Source: Bacillota bacterium
Lineage (GTDB): Bacteria > Bacillota > Clostridia > Christensenellales > SZUA-584
Direction: 5' to 3'
DNA: 64,000 nucleotides
Assembly (NCBI GenBank): GCA_023390815.1
Contig: JAEWCC010000006.1
Span: 117,060 to 181,059, forward strand
The notes beneath the pieces are model-generated. The model was not told the origin of the DNA and ran no database searches. It saw nothing but the letters and a program-made list of their open reading frames with translations. Below, piece after piece: positions 41,748-51,004 of this stretch. A program made the translations under genes and the position numbers. Every line of letters starts with the position of its first letter. Position 1 is the first letter of the stretch.

Positions 41748-43445
41748 TCAACCCTTTACCGCGTTCTTGAACACGCGGTTCAGTGCAACTGGGTGGAACT
41801 CGATGCCCGTCACGGCGGCCTTGATCATGTTGGCGTCGGCCTTGGTGTACAGGGGTACGATCACCGCCTGGTCCATGACGATCTTTTCCGCATCGTACAT
41901 GGCGCTCCAGCGGGCTACAGGATCGGTGATATAGGCACCGGTCGTGCAGTCGGCAATGATCGCGTCATACTCGGGGCTGCTCCACAGACCGTAGTTGTTG
42001 TCGTTGTCCGTGATCCACATCCCGAGATAGGTCATGGGATCAGCGTAGTCCGGGCCCCAACGGGTGAGGCAGACCTGATAGTTACCGGCCTGGATGTCCT
42101 CGACGCGCTGTTTCTTGGGCTCAACCTTCAGCTCGAGCGTCACGCCGGGCAGCGCGGTCTCGATCTGCTCCTTGAGCACCGCAGCGACGTTCTGGGTCTC
42201 GGTCTGGTCCTCTACCAGCAGTTCGAAGGTAAAGGTATCCTGTCCGAGTTCCGTCTTGGCGGTTTCATAATACTGCGCAGCCTTGGTCGCGTCATCGGCA
42301 CAGACATCGCTGAACTTGGCCTGGTCGCCGCTGAAGTCGGAGCCGTCCGGGCCGGTCGCAAACTGCGGAGGCACGGCGGTATAGGTCGCCACGGAGCCGT
42401 CCTTCACCACGTCCGCAACGATGGCAGCGCGGTTCACGGCGTTGGTCAGCGCAAGGCGCATATTGACATTGCCCAGAGCGGGAACGTCATGTCCGTTCAG
42501 CGTCAGGTACCACATGTAACCGGCACCTACGACGTTGAGCTCCGGATCGTCGGAGACCTGGTCGACCTGGTCGCCGCTGAGCTTCACGATATCGAGGTCG
42601 CCGTTCTGGTAGCTCATCAGCGCCTGCTGGCTGTCCTTAACTACCTGATAGCTGAGGCCGGCTAATTTCACCTTATCGGCATCGTAGTAGTCCGGGTTCT
42701 TTGCGAGGCTGAAAGACAGAGCCGCAGGCTCGTAGCTATCGAGCTTGAACGCGCCGTTGCTCAGCACGGTCTCGGGGCTGGTGCCGAAGGTGCCCGTTTC
42801 AAGGCTCTCATAGAAAGCGCGGTTAATCGGATAGAACGTGGGGAAGTACATGAGCCCCGCAAAGTACGAGACCGGCACATTCAGAACTACCTGGAAGGTC
42901 TTCTCGTCCACAGCGGTTACGCCGAGGTCGGTCACCGGTTTTTCGCCGGCAATGATCTCCGCCGCATTTTTGACCTGGCCGATGTCGCTGAGCATGTAGG
43001 AATACTCGGAAGCGTTTGCCGGGTCTACCGCACGCTGCCAGCCGAACACGAAGTCGTCAGCCGTAACGGGGTCCCCGTTGCTCCAGTTGGCATCTTCACG
43101 CAGGTGGAAGGTATAGGTGAGGCCGTCGTCGCTGACATCAACGCTTTCCGCGATGGCGGGTACGGATGCGCCCGTGGCGTCCATCTGCATCAGACCGTCG
43201 GTAAAGTCGGCGATTACCTCAAAGCTCGTGCCGTCTGTAGCGAGCTGGGGATCCAGGCTGGCTACTTCCACTTCAACCATGACGTTGAGGGTGCCGCCCG
43301 ATACTTCAGCAGAAGCGCTATCGACAGGCGCGCTGTCGGAAGGCGCGGTGCTTGCCGTGCTGACCGGTGAACCGCCGCAGGCAACCAGGCTTAAAGCCAT
43401 CAGTATTGCAAATACCGCGACAGCGAATGATTTAACCGATTTCAT
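41748..43445 (-). CDS. oppA: Oligopeptide-binding lipoprotein OppA
   Basis: 565 aa. The signal peptide MKSVKSFAVAVFAILMALSLVACGG has lipobox LVAC. A Ser/Ala/Asp linker follows, then the solute-binding family 5 fold (TLNVMVEVEVASLDPQLATDGTSFEVIADFTDGLM ... DDGLTYTFHLREDANWSNGDPVTADDFVFGWQRAVDP). Captures peptides for OppBCDF. Length fits family 5. The ATG at 43445 has AAGGAG 12 bases upstream; two in-frame starts further up are too close to or overlap that site. First gene of the operon. Confidence 0.95.
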   Translation of the reverse strand: MKSVKSFAVAVFAILMALSLVACGGSPVSTASTAPSDSAPVDSASAEVSGGTLNVMVEVEVASLDPQLATDGTSFEVIADFTDGLMQMDATGASVPAIAESVDVSDDGLTYTFHLREDANWSNGDPVTADDFVFGWQRAVDPANASEYSYMLSDIGQVKNAAEIIAGEKPVTDLGVTAVDEKTFQVVLNVPVSYFAGLMYFPTFYPINRAFYESLETGTFGTSPETVLSNGAFKLDSYEPAALSFSLAKNPDYYDADKVKLAGLSYQVVKDSQQALMSYQNGDLDIVKLSGDQVDQVSDDPELNVVGAGYMWYLTLNGHDVPALGNVNMRLALTNAVNRAAIVADVVKDGSVATYTAVPPQFATGPDGSDFSGDQAKFSDVCADDATKAAQYYETAKTELGQDTFTFELLVEDQTETQNVAAVLKEQIETALPGVTLELKVEPKKQRVEDIQAGNYQVCLTRWGPDYADPMTYLGMWITDNDNNYGLWSSPEYDAIIADCTTGAYITDPVARWSAMYDAEKIVMDQAVIVPLYTKADANMIKAAVTGIEFHPVALNRVFKNAVKG

Positions 43446-43565
43446 TCTCCAAATCATCTCCTTCTTATTAATTTTGCGAACAAACAAATGTTCTGCTTAC
43501 AACAAATGCCCGTCCCGGGGAATGTTGAGACGAGCACCGGTGCTCTAAAGCGTTATTGCGATAAT

Positions 43566-43594
43566 ATAATACTGCGCTAACATGGCATTGTCAA
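43566..43594 (-). promoter_or_regulatory. Sigma-A promoter of the opp operon
   Basis: Consensus TTGACA, 17-base spacer, TATTAT on the minus strand, ~120 bases upstream of oppA. Confidence 0.8.
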
Positions 43595-43892
43595 GATTAT
43601 ATGCAAGATTTCCGTCATATACTTTCATTTTTTCTGATGTTAAAGGCTAAATTTTGCTTTGAGACCATCTAATTTGAAAGTTGTTCGGCAGCTTATTACA
43701 ATTTCAAACCATGAAAGTCATCAAATAATTATTGATAACAGAGTTTAGAAGCTTCGGAGAATAATTGGCCATGATACTCTGGGTGATTTGCGTATTAAAT
43801 TAACGATATACGGCTTGTGTTGCTTTTTATTCTGTGTTATGGTGCTGTTTTAACGAATAAGCGGGAAAGACCCAGAGGAGACAAAAACACAC
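43595..43892. other. AT-rich intergenic region before the ABC-F gene
   Basis: No ORF with a ribosome site. It is clearly AT-richer than the flanking genes. A possible plus-strand promoter (TTGTGT, 17 bases, TATGGT, 43815-43843) lies 50 bases before the ABC-F gene. Confidence 0.4.
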
Positions 43893-45509
43893 ATGCTCAG
43901 AACGCAAGGGATATCCCTTCAATATGGCGGGCGATTGCTCTTTAACGACGTCAATATCCAGTTTTCGGCGGGCAATTGCTATGGATTGATCGGCGCGAAC
44001 GGCACCGGCAAGTCCACATTCTTAAAAATCCTGTCCGGCGAAATCGAGCCCGGAAAGGGCGAGGTCATCGTGACACCGGGTGAGCGTATATCGGTGCTGC
44101 GGCAGGACCATTACGCCTACGATCAATACACCCCCATCGAGACGATCATCATGGGGCATGCGCGCCTGCACGAGATTGCCGCGGAAAAGGAGGCGCTTTA
44201 CGCCAAGCCGGATTTCGACGATCTTGACGGGCTGAAGCTGGCGGAACTCGAAGGGGAGTTCAGCGAGCTGGACGGCTGGAACGCGGAACCCAACGCGGAG
44301 ATCCTGCTTAACGGTCTCGGCATCGGCGCGGACCTGCAACAACAAAAGATGGCCGAGCTGGACGGCGCGGTCAAGGTGAAGGTATTGCTGGCACAGGCGC
44401 TGTTTGCCAAGCCCGACATCCTGCTGCTGGACGAGCCGACCAACGGCCTCGACGTGCATGCGGTCAACTGGCTGGAGAACTTCCTGCTCGATTTCACGAA
44501 CACTGTGATCGTGGTTTCGCACGACCGCCACTTCTTAAACAAGGTATGCACGCATATCGTCGATATCGACTACAGCCGGATCCAGATGTATATAGGCAAC
44601 TATGATTTCTGGTACCATTACACAGAGCTTGCCGCCCGCCAGGCCAAGGACGAGCGCAAGCGCACCGAACAGAAGGCCAAGGAGCTGCAGGAGTTCATCG
44701 AACGGTTCAGCGCCAACGCCTCCAAGTCCAAGCAGGCCACCTCGCGCAAAAAGATGCTCGACAACCTGCAGATGGACAACTTTGCGCCGTCCTCGCGCCG
44801 CTATCCTTTTATTCATTTTAAAGCCGCGCGCGAGATTGGCAACGACGTGCTGAGTGTCAGCGGGCTTTCCAAAACCGTCGGCGGGCGCAAGGTGCTCGAT
44901 AACCTGAGCTTTACCGTATCTCCCGACGACAAGATCGCGTTTGTCGGCAACGACGAACTGGCCCGCACGACCCTGTTCCAGATCATCACGGGCGAGCTTG
45001 ATGCGGACGAGGGCGAGTATAAGTGGGGCGTCACCACCTCGCAGGGCTACCTGCCTTCCGATAACACGAGCTTTTTTGAGGGTGCGGACTTTTCGCTGAT
45101 CGACTGGCTGCGCCAGTACACCGAGGAAAAGCACGAGTCGGACATCCGCGGATGGCTCGGACGCATGATGTTCTCCGGGGAAGAGGCATTGAAGCAGGCC
45201 AAGGTGCTCTCCGGCGGCGAGCGCGTGCGCTGCATGCTGGCCCGGATGATGATGATGGGTGCCAATGTGCTGATCATGGACAACCCCACCAACCACCTCG
45301 ATTTGGAGTCCATCACCGCGCTCAACGAGGGCATGGAGGAGTTTAAGGGCGTGCTGCTGTTTACCTCGCACGACCATCAGATTCTGCAGACAGTCGCGAA
45401 CCGCATCATCGAGATTCTGCCGGGCGGCATCATCGACCGCCGCGACAGCTTCGACGAATACATCGAAAACCCCGATCTGGACGCGCTGAGGGAGAAGCTG
45501 AAGGGCTGA
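43893..45509 (+). CDS. ABC-F family ATPase (YbiT-like)
   Basis: 538 aa with two ABC cassettes and no membrane domain. Cassette 1: Walker A GANGTGKST, Walker B ILLLDEPTNGLD, but the signature reads ELDGAVKVKVLLAQAL instead of LSGGE. A charged linker (~235-295) follows. Cassette 2 has a degenerate Walker A (GNDELARTT, no P-loop Lys), an intact LSGGERVRCMLA and an altered Walker B/Glu (LIMDNPTNHLD). ABC-F proteins act on the ribosome, as translation factors or antibiotic-protection proteins. Related YbiT-type proteins also have a relaxed second P-loop. Resistance should not be inferred. Monocistronic, with a terminator after it. Confidence 0.85.
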   Translation: MLRTQGISLQYGGRLLFNDVNIQFSAGNCYGLIGANGTGKSTFLKILSGEIEPGKGEVIVTPGERISVLRQDHYAYDQYTPIETIIMGHARLHEIAAEKEALYAKPDFDDLDGLKLAELEGEFSELDGWNAEPNAEILLNGLGIGADLQQQKMAELDGAVKVKVLLAQALFAKPDILLLDEPTNGLDVHAVNWLENFLLDFTNTVIVVSHDRHFLNKVCTHIVDIDYSRIQMYIGNYDFWYHYTELAARQAKDERKRTEQKAKELQEFIERFSANASKSKQATSRKKMLDNLQMDNFAPSSRRYPFIHFKAAREIGNDVLSVSGLSKTVGGRKVLDNLSFTVSPDDKIAFVGNDELARTTLFQIITGELDADEGEYKWGVTTSQGYLPSDNTSFFEGADFSLIDWLRQYTEEKHESDIRGWLGRMMFSGEEALKQAKVLSGGERVRCMLARMMMMGANVLIMDNPTNHLDLESITALNEGMEEFKGVLLFTSHDHQILQTVANRIIEILPGGIIDRRDSFDEYIENPDLDALREKLKG

Positions 45510-45542
45510 GGATATTGAATCATGGCGATAGATGTCTAAGTG

Positions 45543-45569
45543 AAAAAACACCCGCGAGGGTGTTTTTTT
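45543..45569 (+). terminator. Rho-independent terminator
   Basis: AAAACACCC-gcga-GGGTGTTTTTTT after the ABC-F gene. Confidence 0.85.
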
Positions 45570-45680
45570 GCGAAGCAAATACGTAAAAAGTTTGGTTAGC
45601 TTTAAAACCAGCCAGCGGTTGTATTCCATTTAAAATATAATCACACTCCTTGTCCAGCATTGTGTAGGGCGTAATCTTGG

Positions 45681-46532
45681 CTATTCATTCCATTCCTTCA
45701 AAAGTTTTTTCTGTTCCTCGATCAACCAAGGCGGCGTATCCACAATATGTTTCTCAATTGTGGAGATTGATTCCAAAGTAAGTCGGCTAACTGTATATAA
45801 ATTAGTCCACTTTTCCTCATCTCCAAGTGCTTTTATGATAAAAGTACTGCTAAATTCTGTTGGACTATAGCCAAACCCGCAAGCGTTCTTACTGATATAT
45901 TTTACCTCAATACTCATTGTGCTTTCACTAATTTCAAAAACTCTCTCATGCTCTTTTTTGTTTCTATGTCTTTTATATTCCCACAATAAACCTCTCAACT
46001 CTTCTTTAATTGGAATTTTAGTTTTCCCATTATTAAATTGAAAAAAAGTTATATCTTCACTGATTTGTTGAAAAGTTAAGTTAACAATAAAACTTCTACT
46101 TAGTCCAGTATACAAAAACAATGCAAGCAATAATCTATGCTCAATTTTGGCATCACTATTAATAAAATTGACTATTTTCTGAATATGGTCATTATTTATA
46201 TACTTCGGCTTTGCATGTTCTTGCGTTAATTTCTTCACTTTAACATAAAACGGTTGTACTACCTCCTTCCTAGCCAAATAATCAAAAAATTTTTTTAATA
46301 CTCTATAATAATTTACTTTTTCATTATGCTTAAACGGAAGTGATGAAATAAAATTGTTCACTTCATTCTCGGTTATCGCCATTAAACTTCTATCTTTATG
46401 TTCATCTTGAGAAAGATAGTCACTAAAAAATCGATCAATTCTATATGAATAAGATTTCTCCCACGAACTGGTCTTTACGGTATTCTTAAATTCATCCATA
46501 TATGCTCTCACTACATCTAACTGACAATACAT
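45681..46532 (-). CDS. Tyrosine-recombinase-like protein lacking catalytic residues
   Basis: About 283 aa; AAGGTGAG lies four bases before the ATG at 46532. The N-terminal ~100 residues resemble a SAM-like/core-binding domain (NNFISSLPFKHNEKVNYYRVLKKFFDYLARKEVV). The rest aligns with the phage integrase fold (LLLALFLYTGLSRSFIVNLTFQQI). Where TGLR, HxLR and GH should be, it reads TGLSR, TEFSS and SR, with no nucleophilic Tyr context. Its codons are strongly A/T-rich (AAA, AAT, TTT, ATA), unlike its neighbours. This points to recent transfer of a decayed or repurposed integrase. No att sites or direct repeats were seen. Confidence 0.65.
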   Translation of the reverse strand: MYCQLDVVRAYMDEFKNTVKTSSWEKSYSYRIDRFFSDYLSQDEHKDRSLMAITENEVNNFISSLPFKHNEKVNYYRVLKKFFDYLARKEVVQPFYVKVKKLTQEHAKPKYINNDHIQKIVNFINSDAKIEHRLLLALFLYTGLSRSFIVNLTFQQISEDITFFQFNNGKTKIPIKEELRGLLWEYKRHRNKKEHERVFEISESTMSIEVKYISKNACGFGYSPTEFSSTFIIKALGDEEKWTNLYTVSRLTLESISTIEKHIVDTPPWLIEEQKKLLKEWNE

Positions 46533-46830
46533 AAAACTCACCTTCTATTCAACAAACTTATTATTCTATTTAGTAATAATGTAAACCATTTCCCTCCATT
46601 TGTCAACTAGACGAATAGAAAATACCCACGGCTAGAGCCTTTGATTAAGCATATTCACCCATACCTAGTACGATCAAGCTTTAGAATCCAGCCATTAAAG
46701 GTTCTTACTTGCGCTCGGATGACACCAAGGAACACGAGTCCAAAATACACAAGACAGGCTTTTCTTGATCCCTATCCAATCCTAAAACCACGTTCAGAAG
46801 TACCGTAACGGTTCTATTTGCGTTCGAAGC
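46533..46830. other. Intergenic region next to the recombinase-like gene
   Basis: About 300 bases without a convincing gene. The first ~90 are AT-rich like the recombinase gene; the rest returns to mixed composition. The string GGTTCT(T)A(C)TTGCG appears twice (near 46698 and 46810), too short to interpret. Confidence 0.4.
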
Positions 46831-47805
46831 TTAGCTGTCGCTTTTGCTTACCTCCGCGCGCGGCGTAATGGCCGCGCCCTCGCCTGTGCACCATGCCGTA
46901 AAATGCAGCGGCGCCGTCATTCCGCCGAACACAAAATACCCCTGATCTTGAATGTTGCCGTAAAAATCGGTAGCCTCCTGAGACGTGATATCCGAAATGG
47001 CCATGCCGTACGACAGATGCCAATTGTCGGGGTTATCAAACGTACCGTTTCCCCAGGTCGGGTCGGCAAAGTGCCACGCGCCGTCCGCAAAAAACTCCAC
47101 CCAGGCATGCGCGTCGCCGGGGTGCTGCCAATCAGCCGGTTTCCTTAAGTTCTTCATCGCAATCCCGGCAACATCCCGGGCGGGTATCCCCGCCGCGCGC
47201 AGCATCGCGGTCATCAGGTGGGTGTAGTCGCCGCAGACGCCTTCGCGGGCTTCCAGCACCTGTGACGCCGTCATGGTCTTCTGATTGACCGAGCTTCCGG
47301 TGCGTCCCTTTAGGGTACGGGTGACAAACCGATGGATGTTCTGCGCGGTTTTGTATTCGTCGCCTTGAACGATCAGCGGCTCCGCCGCCGCCTGAATCGC
47401 CGCGTTATCGGAATCGACAAATTCACTGGGCTGCAAATAGGCTTCACGCTCCGGCAGCTGCCAGCCCTCCGTATCGACCGGCAATGTCACCGTGTAGCCG
47501 ATGCGGATAAGCTGCTCGTCTCCGGTACCCTCCACCGTGCACAGAAGCGTCTGGTAGTCGTCGTGGGTTGTGATGTCCCAGTCATCAAGGCCTTCCACAT
47601 AAAGCCCCTCGACCTGCTGATATCCGTAGCTTATCGGGAGGTCTATCTGTAACCAGGCCGTTTCATTCGCAGGCACCATTATCCTGTAGCTTTCCGCGAT
47701 ATCGTAAGATACCGGGCTGCGGACATCGGAGCAGCCGGATAATATCAGTGTCATGATGAGAACCGCGGCGAGTGTGAATGTATAGATTCTCTTGTGATGG
47801 TTCAT
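46831..47805 (-). CDS. Transglutaminase-like lipoprotein
   Basis: 324 aa from the ATG at 47805 (AAAGGA upstream). The signal peptide ends in lipobox LILSGC, so it is anchored outside the membrane. The transglutaminase-core triad is visible: Cys in REGVCGDYTHLMTAMLRAAGIPAR, His in GDAHAWVEFF, Asp in WHFADPTWGN. The N-terminal ~120 residues form a beta domain. Such proteins act as peptidases or amidases at the cell surface; the substrate is unknown. No obvious operon partner. Confidence 0.83.
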   Translation of the reverse strand: MNHHKRIYTFTLAAVLIMTLILSGCSDVRSPVSYDIAESYRIMVPANETAWLQIDLPISYGYQQVEGLYVEGLDDWDITTHDDYQTLLCTVEGTGDEQLIRIGYTVTLPVDTEGWQLPEREAYLQPSEFVDSDNAAIQAAAEPLIVQGDEYKTAQNIHRFVTRTLKGRTGSSVNQKTMTASQVLEAREGVCGDYTHLMTAMLRAAGIPARDVAGIAMKNLRKPADWQHPGDAHAWVEFFADGAWHFADPTWGNGTFDNPDNWHLSYGMAISDITSQEATDFYGNIQDQGYFVFGGMTAPLHFTAWCTGEGAAITPRAEVSKSDS

Positions 47806-47917
47806 GGCATGCTTCCTTTTCGGATTGGTATTTTCATTATCCGTGCTGGGGTTTCCGCTGTCAAACAATAATTCGCTGTATTGGGAAACAATCCAAAAAG
47901 GTGCCAGCGGATGATGC

Positions 47918-48604
47918 TTACGTGCAATCCCTGAAGCTGATTGTAAAATGCGTCATGTCGCAAAAGGGTTTGTTGGAGGAGCTGCCGCAGCGGCAAAGAG
48001 CGACGCGATTTCTGACTTCATAAATAAAACCGTCAACTGCTTCAATCGGGATATATCCCTTCACGAATATCGCAGCGCTCACGTTCACCGACGGGTCCTG
48101 AAGGATCTCGATGGCAGGCTGATGATCATATTCGATCGGGTTGTGTTCCTTATCCAGGGCAACCAATCGGCCGGACGGACAATCGCAGGCTGCTTTGATG
48201 GCCTCTTCCCTTTGTTTTGGATCGTCCGAGTGATCCGTGAGTTCCCAGGCGTCTTTGCCCTGCCTGTGACAGAATCGCGCAAACGCACACCGGTCATCGT
48301 CCATCAGATATAGGTTCGGGCCTTCCTGTACAGTTGCCCGGGCGGCATAGCCTTCCCTGGACGCCGTCTCTTCGCCGTTAAAGTGTACATGGTGATGTGA
48401 ACCGTCGCAAAAAGGAGGAGTCTTGGAATGGCCACAGCGGCAAAGCGTATATTTCTCAGCGGGGGGATATTCCTGCCCCATGCGATATTCGTAGATTCCA
48501 TCAACGGGATATATAATCTTCTCCGATAGAGGCACGCCCCCCGTCACAAGGTACGGCCCGTCTTTTAGAACTTTAATTTTGAATGTCTTTCCGTCGCCCG
48601 GCAT
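47918..48604 (-). CDS. Double CDGSH iron-sulfur protein with central Fe-S segment
   Basis: 228 aa. The N-terminal part has the CDGSH motif (CRCGHSKTPPFCDGSHHHVHF), which binds a [2Fe-2S] cluster via three Cys and one His. A central segment CAFARFCHRQ ... CDCPSGRLVAL matches the divergent 4Fe-4S mono-cluster domain. A second, degenerate CDGSH follows (CRCGSSSNKPFCDMTHFTISF) at the C-terminus. This CDGSH-Fer4-CDGSH order is seen in bacterial redox proteins of unknown function. The ribosome site is weak (AAGGGA). Next to the rubredoxin-like gene. Confidence 0.83.
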   Translation of the reverse strand: MPGDGKTFKIKVLKDGPYLVTGGVPLSEKIIYPVDGIYEYRMGQEYPPAEKYTLCRCGHSKTPPFCDGSHHHVHFNGEETASREGYAARATVQEGPNLYLMDDDRCAFARFCHRQGKDAWELTDHSDDPKQREEAIKAACDCPSGRLVALDKEHNPIEYDHQPAIEILQDPSVNVSAAIFVKGYIPIEAVDGFIYEVRNRVALCRCGSSSNKPFCDMTHFTISFRDCT

Positions 48605-48687
48605 AATATTTTAGTCCCTTAATCTGATAAAGTATTGTCTTAGGCTATATTGTCACTTTCAGCAAGAAAAGTCTACCGGAATCGCAC

Positions 48688-48716
48688 AAAAAAAGAGCCC
48701 GTTTCCGGGCTCTTTG
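48688..48716 (-). terminator. Terminator of the rubredoxin-like gene
   Basis: AAGAGCCCG-gaaa-CGGGCTCTT followed by seven T on the minus strand. Confidence 0.85.
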
Positions 48717-48724
48717 GTTCTCTC

Positions 48725-49054
48725 TTACCATTTGCCTCTGGTCAGGTGACCCGCGATTTCAGCTTTGCTTCGTTGTTTAATGATCCATGACTCGGCAAGG
48801 GCCTGTTTAAACAGAGCTACACACGGAGGGTCCAGGTTGATTTCAATTCCTTCCTCTGCCAGATCCTTGATCTTCATTGCCAGGTTGACGATTTCCATGT
48901 GGATATCATTTGTGCGATCCGAGTCATAAATCTTTTTTGCATCCTCTTCCGATAGGGCAGAAAATTTCTCCTTCGGCGCTCCGCACTTGGGACATTTCTC
49001 AGGAGCATCATCACCTTCATGAACAAACCCGCAAACCGAACATTTCCACAGCAT
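48725..49054 (-). CDS. Rubredoxin-like protein with helical tail
   Basis: 109 aa from the ATG at 49054 (AAAGGAG upstream). The N-terminal rubredoxin fold MLWKCSVCGFVHEGDDAPEKCPKCGAPKEKF has two CxxC knuckles for one iron. A ~60-residue helical tail (HMEIVNLAMKIKDLAEEGIEINLDPPCVALFKQALAESWIIKQRSKAEIAGH) follows. Like the C-terminal half of rubrerythrin but without the diiron domain. Probably a small electron carrier in oxidative-stress defence. Confidence 0.82.
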   Translation of the reverse strand: MLWKCSVCGFVHEGDDAPEKCPKCGAPKEKFSALSEEDAKKIYDSDRTNDIHMEIVNLAMKIKDLAEEGIEINLDPPCVALFKQALAESWIIKQRSKAEIAGHLTRGKW

Positions 49055-49274
49055 AGTTATTTTTCTCCTTTCATAGCCGCGATTATTAGAAAATTTGTAC
49101 ACTGTCCCCGACACGCTTCATTCTTCTGCTTGGACGGCCAGGGAAAGAATCATATATATCCCAGCCCGACCACCGGCATCGTTTTCCATCTCCATAAATT
49201 AGTATTTATATAAATTAAGTATACATGTTTTTTTGCAATATTCAATACGTGATACAATCTACACTGCACTTCCA

Positions 49275-49303
49275 TTGTAAATAAATGAATCCGACTGTAT
49301 ACT
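49275..49303 (+). promoter_or_regulatory. Promoter of the korAB operon
   Basis: TTGTAA, 17 bases, TATACT, about 30 bases upstream of the korA ATG. Confidence 0.6.
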
Positions 49304-49333
49304 ATATCTATAACTTATTTTAGGAGACTTAAG

Positions 49334-51004
49334 ATGTATAATCTTTTGATAGGTGGCGCCGCCGGACAGGGGATCGATACCACCGCAGCAATCATGGAAA
49401 AACTGTTGAAGCGGGCCGGTTACCACGTCTTTACGACCCGGGATTTTATGTCTCGTATCAGAGGCGGCCATAACTTTTCACAGATCAGTTTCGGTACAGA
49501 AGTCTCCATGTCTCACAGCAACCAACTGGACTGCATCATTGCGCTGAATGAAGAAACCATCGAATTGCATCGCGGCAAGCTCAAGCCGCACGGATTCATA
49601 TTATGTGACAGTTCAATTACCACGGATGACTCAAGGGCCCTTCAAATCGACATGATTACGATCGCCAGCTCAATCGGGAATAAGAACGCATCCGGCAGCG
49701 TCGCCATCGGGGCAGTGCTGAAACTATTCGGAGAGGAGTTGGCCGCCGTCAGGGACGTGATTCAGGCCTTTGTCAAAGAACAATATCTCGAGGTCAATCT
49801 AAAGGCGGTTACGGCAGGGTATAATGCCGCGGACAAGCGTTTTCCGCATCTGGACGGCCGGTTTGGCGATTGGATGATCATTTCCGGCAGCAGGGCGCTC
49901 GCTTTGGGCGCGATAGCAGCCGGGCTGAAATTTTATTCCGCCTATCCGATGTCTCCGTCCACGACCGTGATGGAATATCTGGCGTCAAAGAGCGGCGAGG
50001 CGGGTATCGTCGTGGAGCAAGCTGAAGATGAAATCGCGGCCATCAATATGGCGATCGGAGCGTCTTTCGCCGGGGCGCGCGCCATGACCGGAACCTCTGG
50101 CGGCGGTTTTTCGCTGATGGTGGAGGGCCTCGGCCTTTCGGGTATGGCGGAAATACCGCTTGTGGTGGTGGACGCGCAACGGCCCGGCCCCGTAACAGGG
50201 TTTCCGACCCGCACCGAACAAAGCGACCTGAAATTCGTGATCTATGCTTCACAAGGTGAGTTCCCGCGCATGGTGATTGCGCCGAAGCACCAGGCCGACG
50301 CGTTCTACCAGACGATACGCGCATTCGACATCGCAGAGAAATATCAGATACCCGTCATATTGTTATGCGATCAGTACCTTTTTGACGCAACGGCGACAGT
50401 TCAACCCTTTGACATCCGTGATATAAAAATGGCCCTCCCTGCCTCGACGGATGAGGCCGGGGAAGAGTACCTGCGGTATAAGCTGACCGAAGATGGGATC
50501 TCGCCGCGTCTGCTGCCCGGCAAAAGCGAGAATCTGGTAACTGCAGACAGTGATGAGCATGACGAGAGAGGCCGGATTACGGAATCCGCACAAATGCGTA
50601 CGCTCATGATGGACAAACGCATGAAAAAGCTGGAGAAGCTGCGACAAGAACTACAGGAGCCGGAGTTTATTGGGCCGCAGGTATTCGAGAAGCTCCTGGT
50701 GGGCTGGGGTTCGCTTTATGGCCCTATCGTGGAAGCAGTCGATATCCTCAATAAAAGGCAAGGCGCAAGCTATGCTGCGCTGGTATTCGGCGATATATAT
50801 CCCCTGCCGACCAAACGATTGAACGAAAAAATTCTTCAAGCGCAGGTTGTTATCAATATTGAGCAGAACGCTACCGGCCAGCTCGCGGGCCTTATTCGGG
50901 AACAGACCGGCATCCTTTGCAACGACAGCATACTGCGGTACGACGGCAGACAGATTTCAGGAGAAGAAATCGCCGAGATTTTGATGGGGAGGGAACAGAA
51001 ATGA
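49334..51004 (+). CDS. korA: 2-oxoacid:acceptor oxidoreductase, fused gamma-alpha subunit
   Basis: 556 aa. Residues ~1-180 are the gamma domain (LLIGGAAGQGIDTTAAIMEKLLKRAG). The alpha pyrimidine-binding domain follows (SGSRALALGAIAAGLKFYSAYPMSPSTTVMEYLA, GTSGGGFSLMVEGLGLSGMAEIPLVVVDAQRPGPVTGFPTRTEQSDL). With the beta subunit it decarboxylates a 2-oxoacid to acyl-CoA and passes electrons to ferredoxin. A ferredoxin-like delta subunit is absent. The substrate (2-oxoglutarate, pyruvate or branched) is not decided by the sequence. AGGAG lies upstream of the ATG. Confidence 0.9.
   Translation: MYNLLIGGAAGQGIDTTAAIMEKLLKRAGYHVFTTRDFMSRIRGGHNFSQISFGTEVSMSHSNQLDCIIALNEETIELHRGKLKPHGFILCDSSITTDDSRALQIDMITIASSIGNKNASGSVAIGAVLKLFGEELAAVRDVIQAFVKEQYLEVNLKAVTAGYNAADKRFPHLDGRFGDWMIISGSRALALGAIAAGLKFYSAYPMSPSTTVMEYLASKSGEAGIVVEQAEDEIAAINMAIGASFAGARAMTGTSGGGFSLMVEGLGLSGMAEIPLVVVDAQRPGPVTGFPTRTEQSDLKFVIYASQGEFPRMVIAPKHQADAFYQTIRAFDIAEKYQIPVILLCDQYLFDATATVQPFDIRDIKMALPASTDEAGEEYLRYKLTEDGISPRLLPGKSENLVTADSDEHDERGRITESAQMRTLMMDKRMKKLEKLRQELQEPEFIGPQVFEKLLVGWGSLYGPIVEAVDILNKRQGASYAALVFGDIYPLPTKRLNEKILQAQVVINIEQNATGQLAGLIREQTGILCNDSILRYDGRQISGEEIAEILMGREQK

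Noticed and set aside
44535..45629. Minus-strand ORF of 364 codons
   Set aside because: It is antisense to the ABC-F gene and arises from its high-GC codon pattern.
46698..46830. Short direct repeat GGTTCT..TTGCG as an att site
   Set aside because: It is too short and imperfect, and lies on one side of the recombinase-like gene only.
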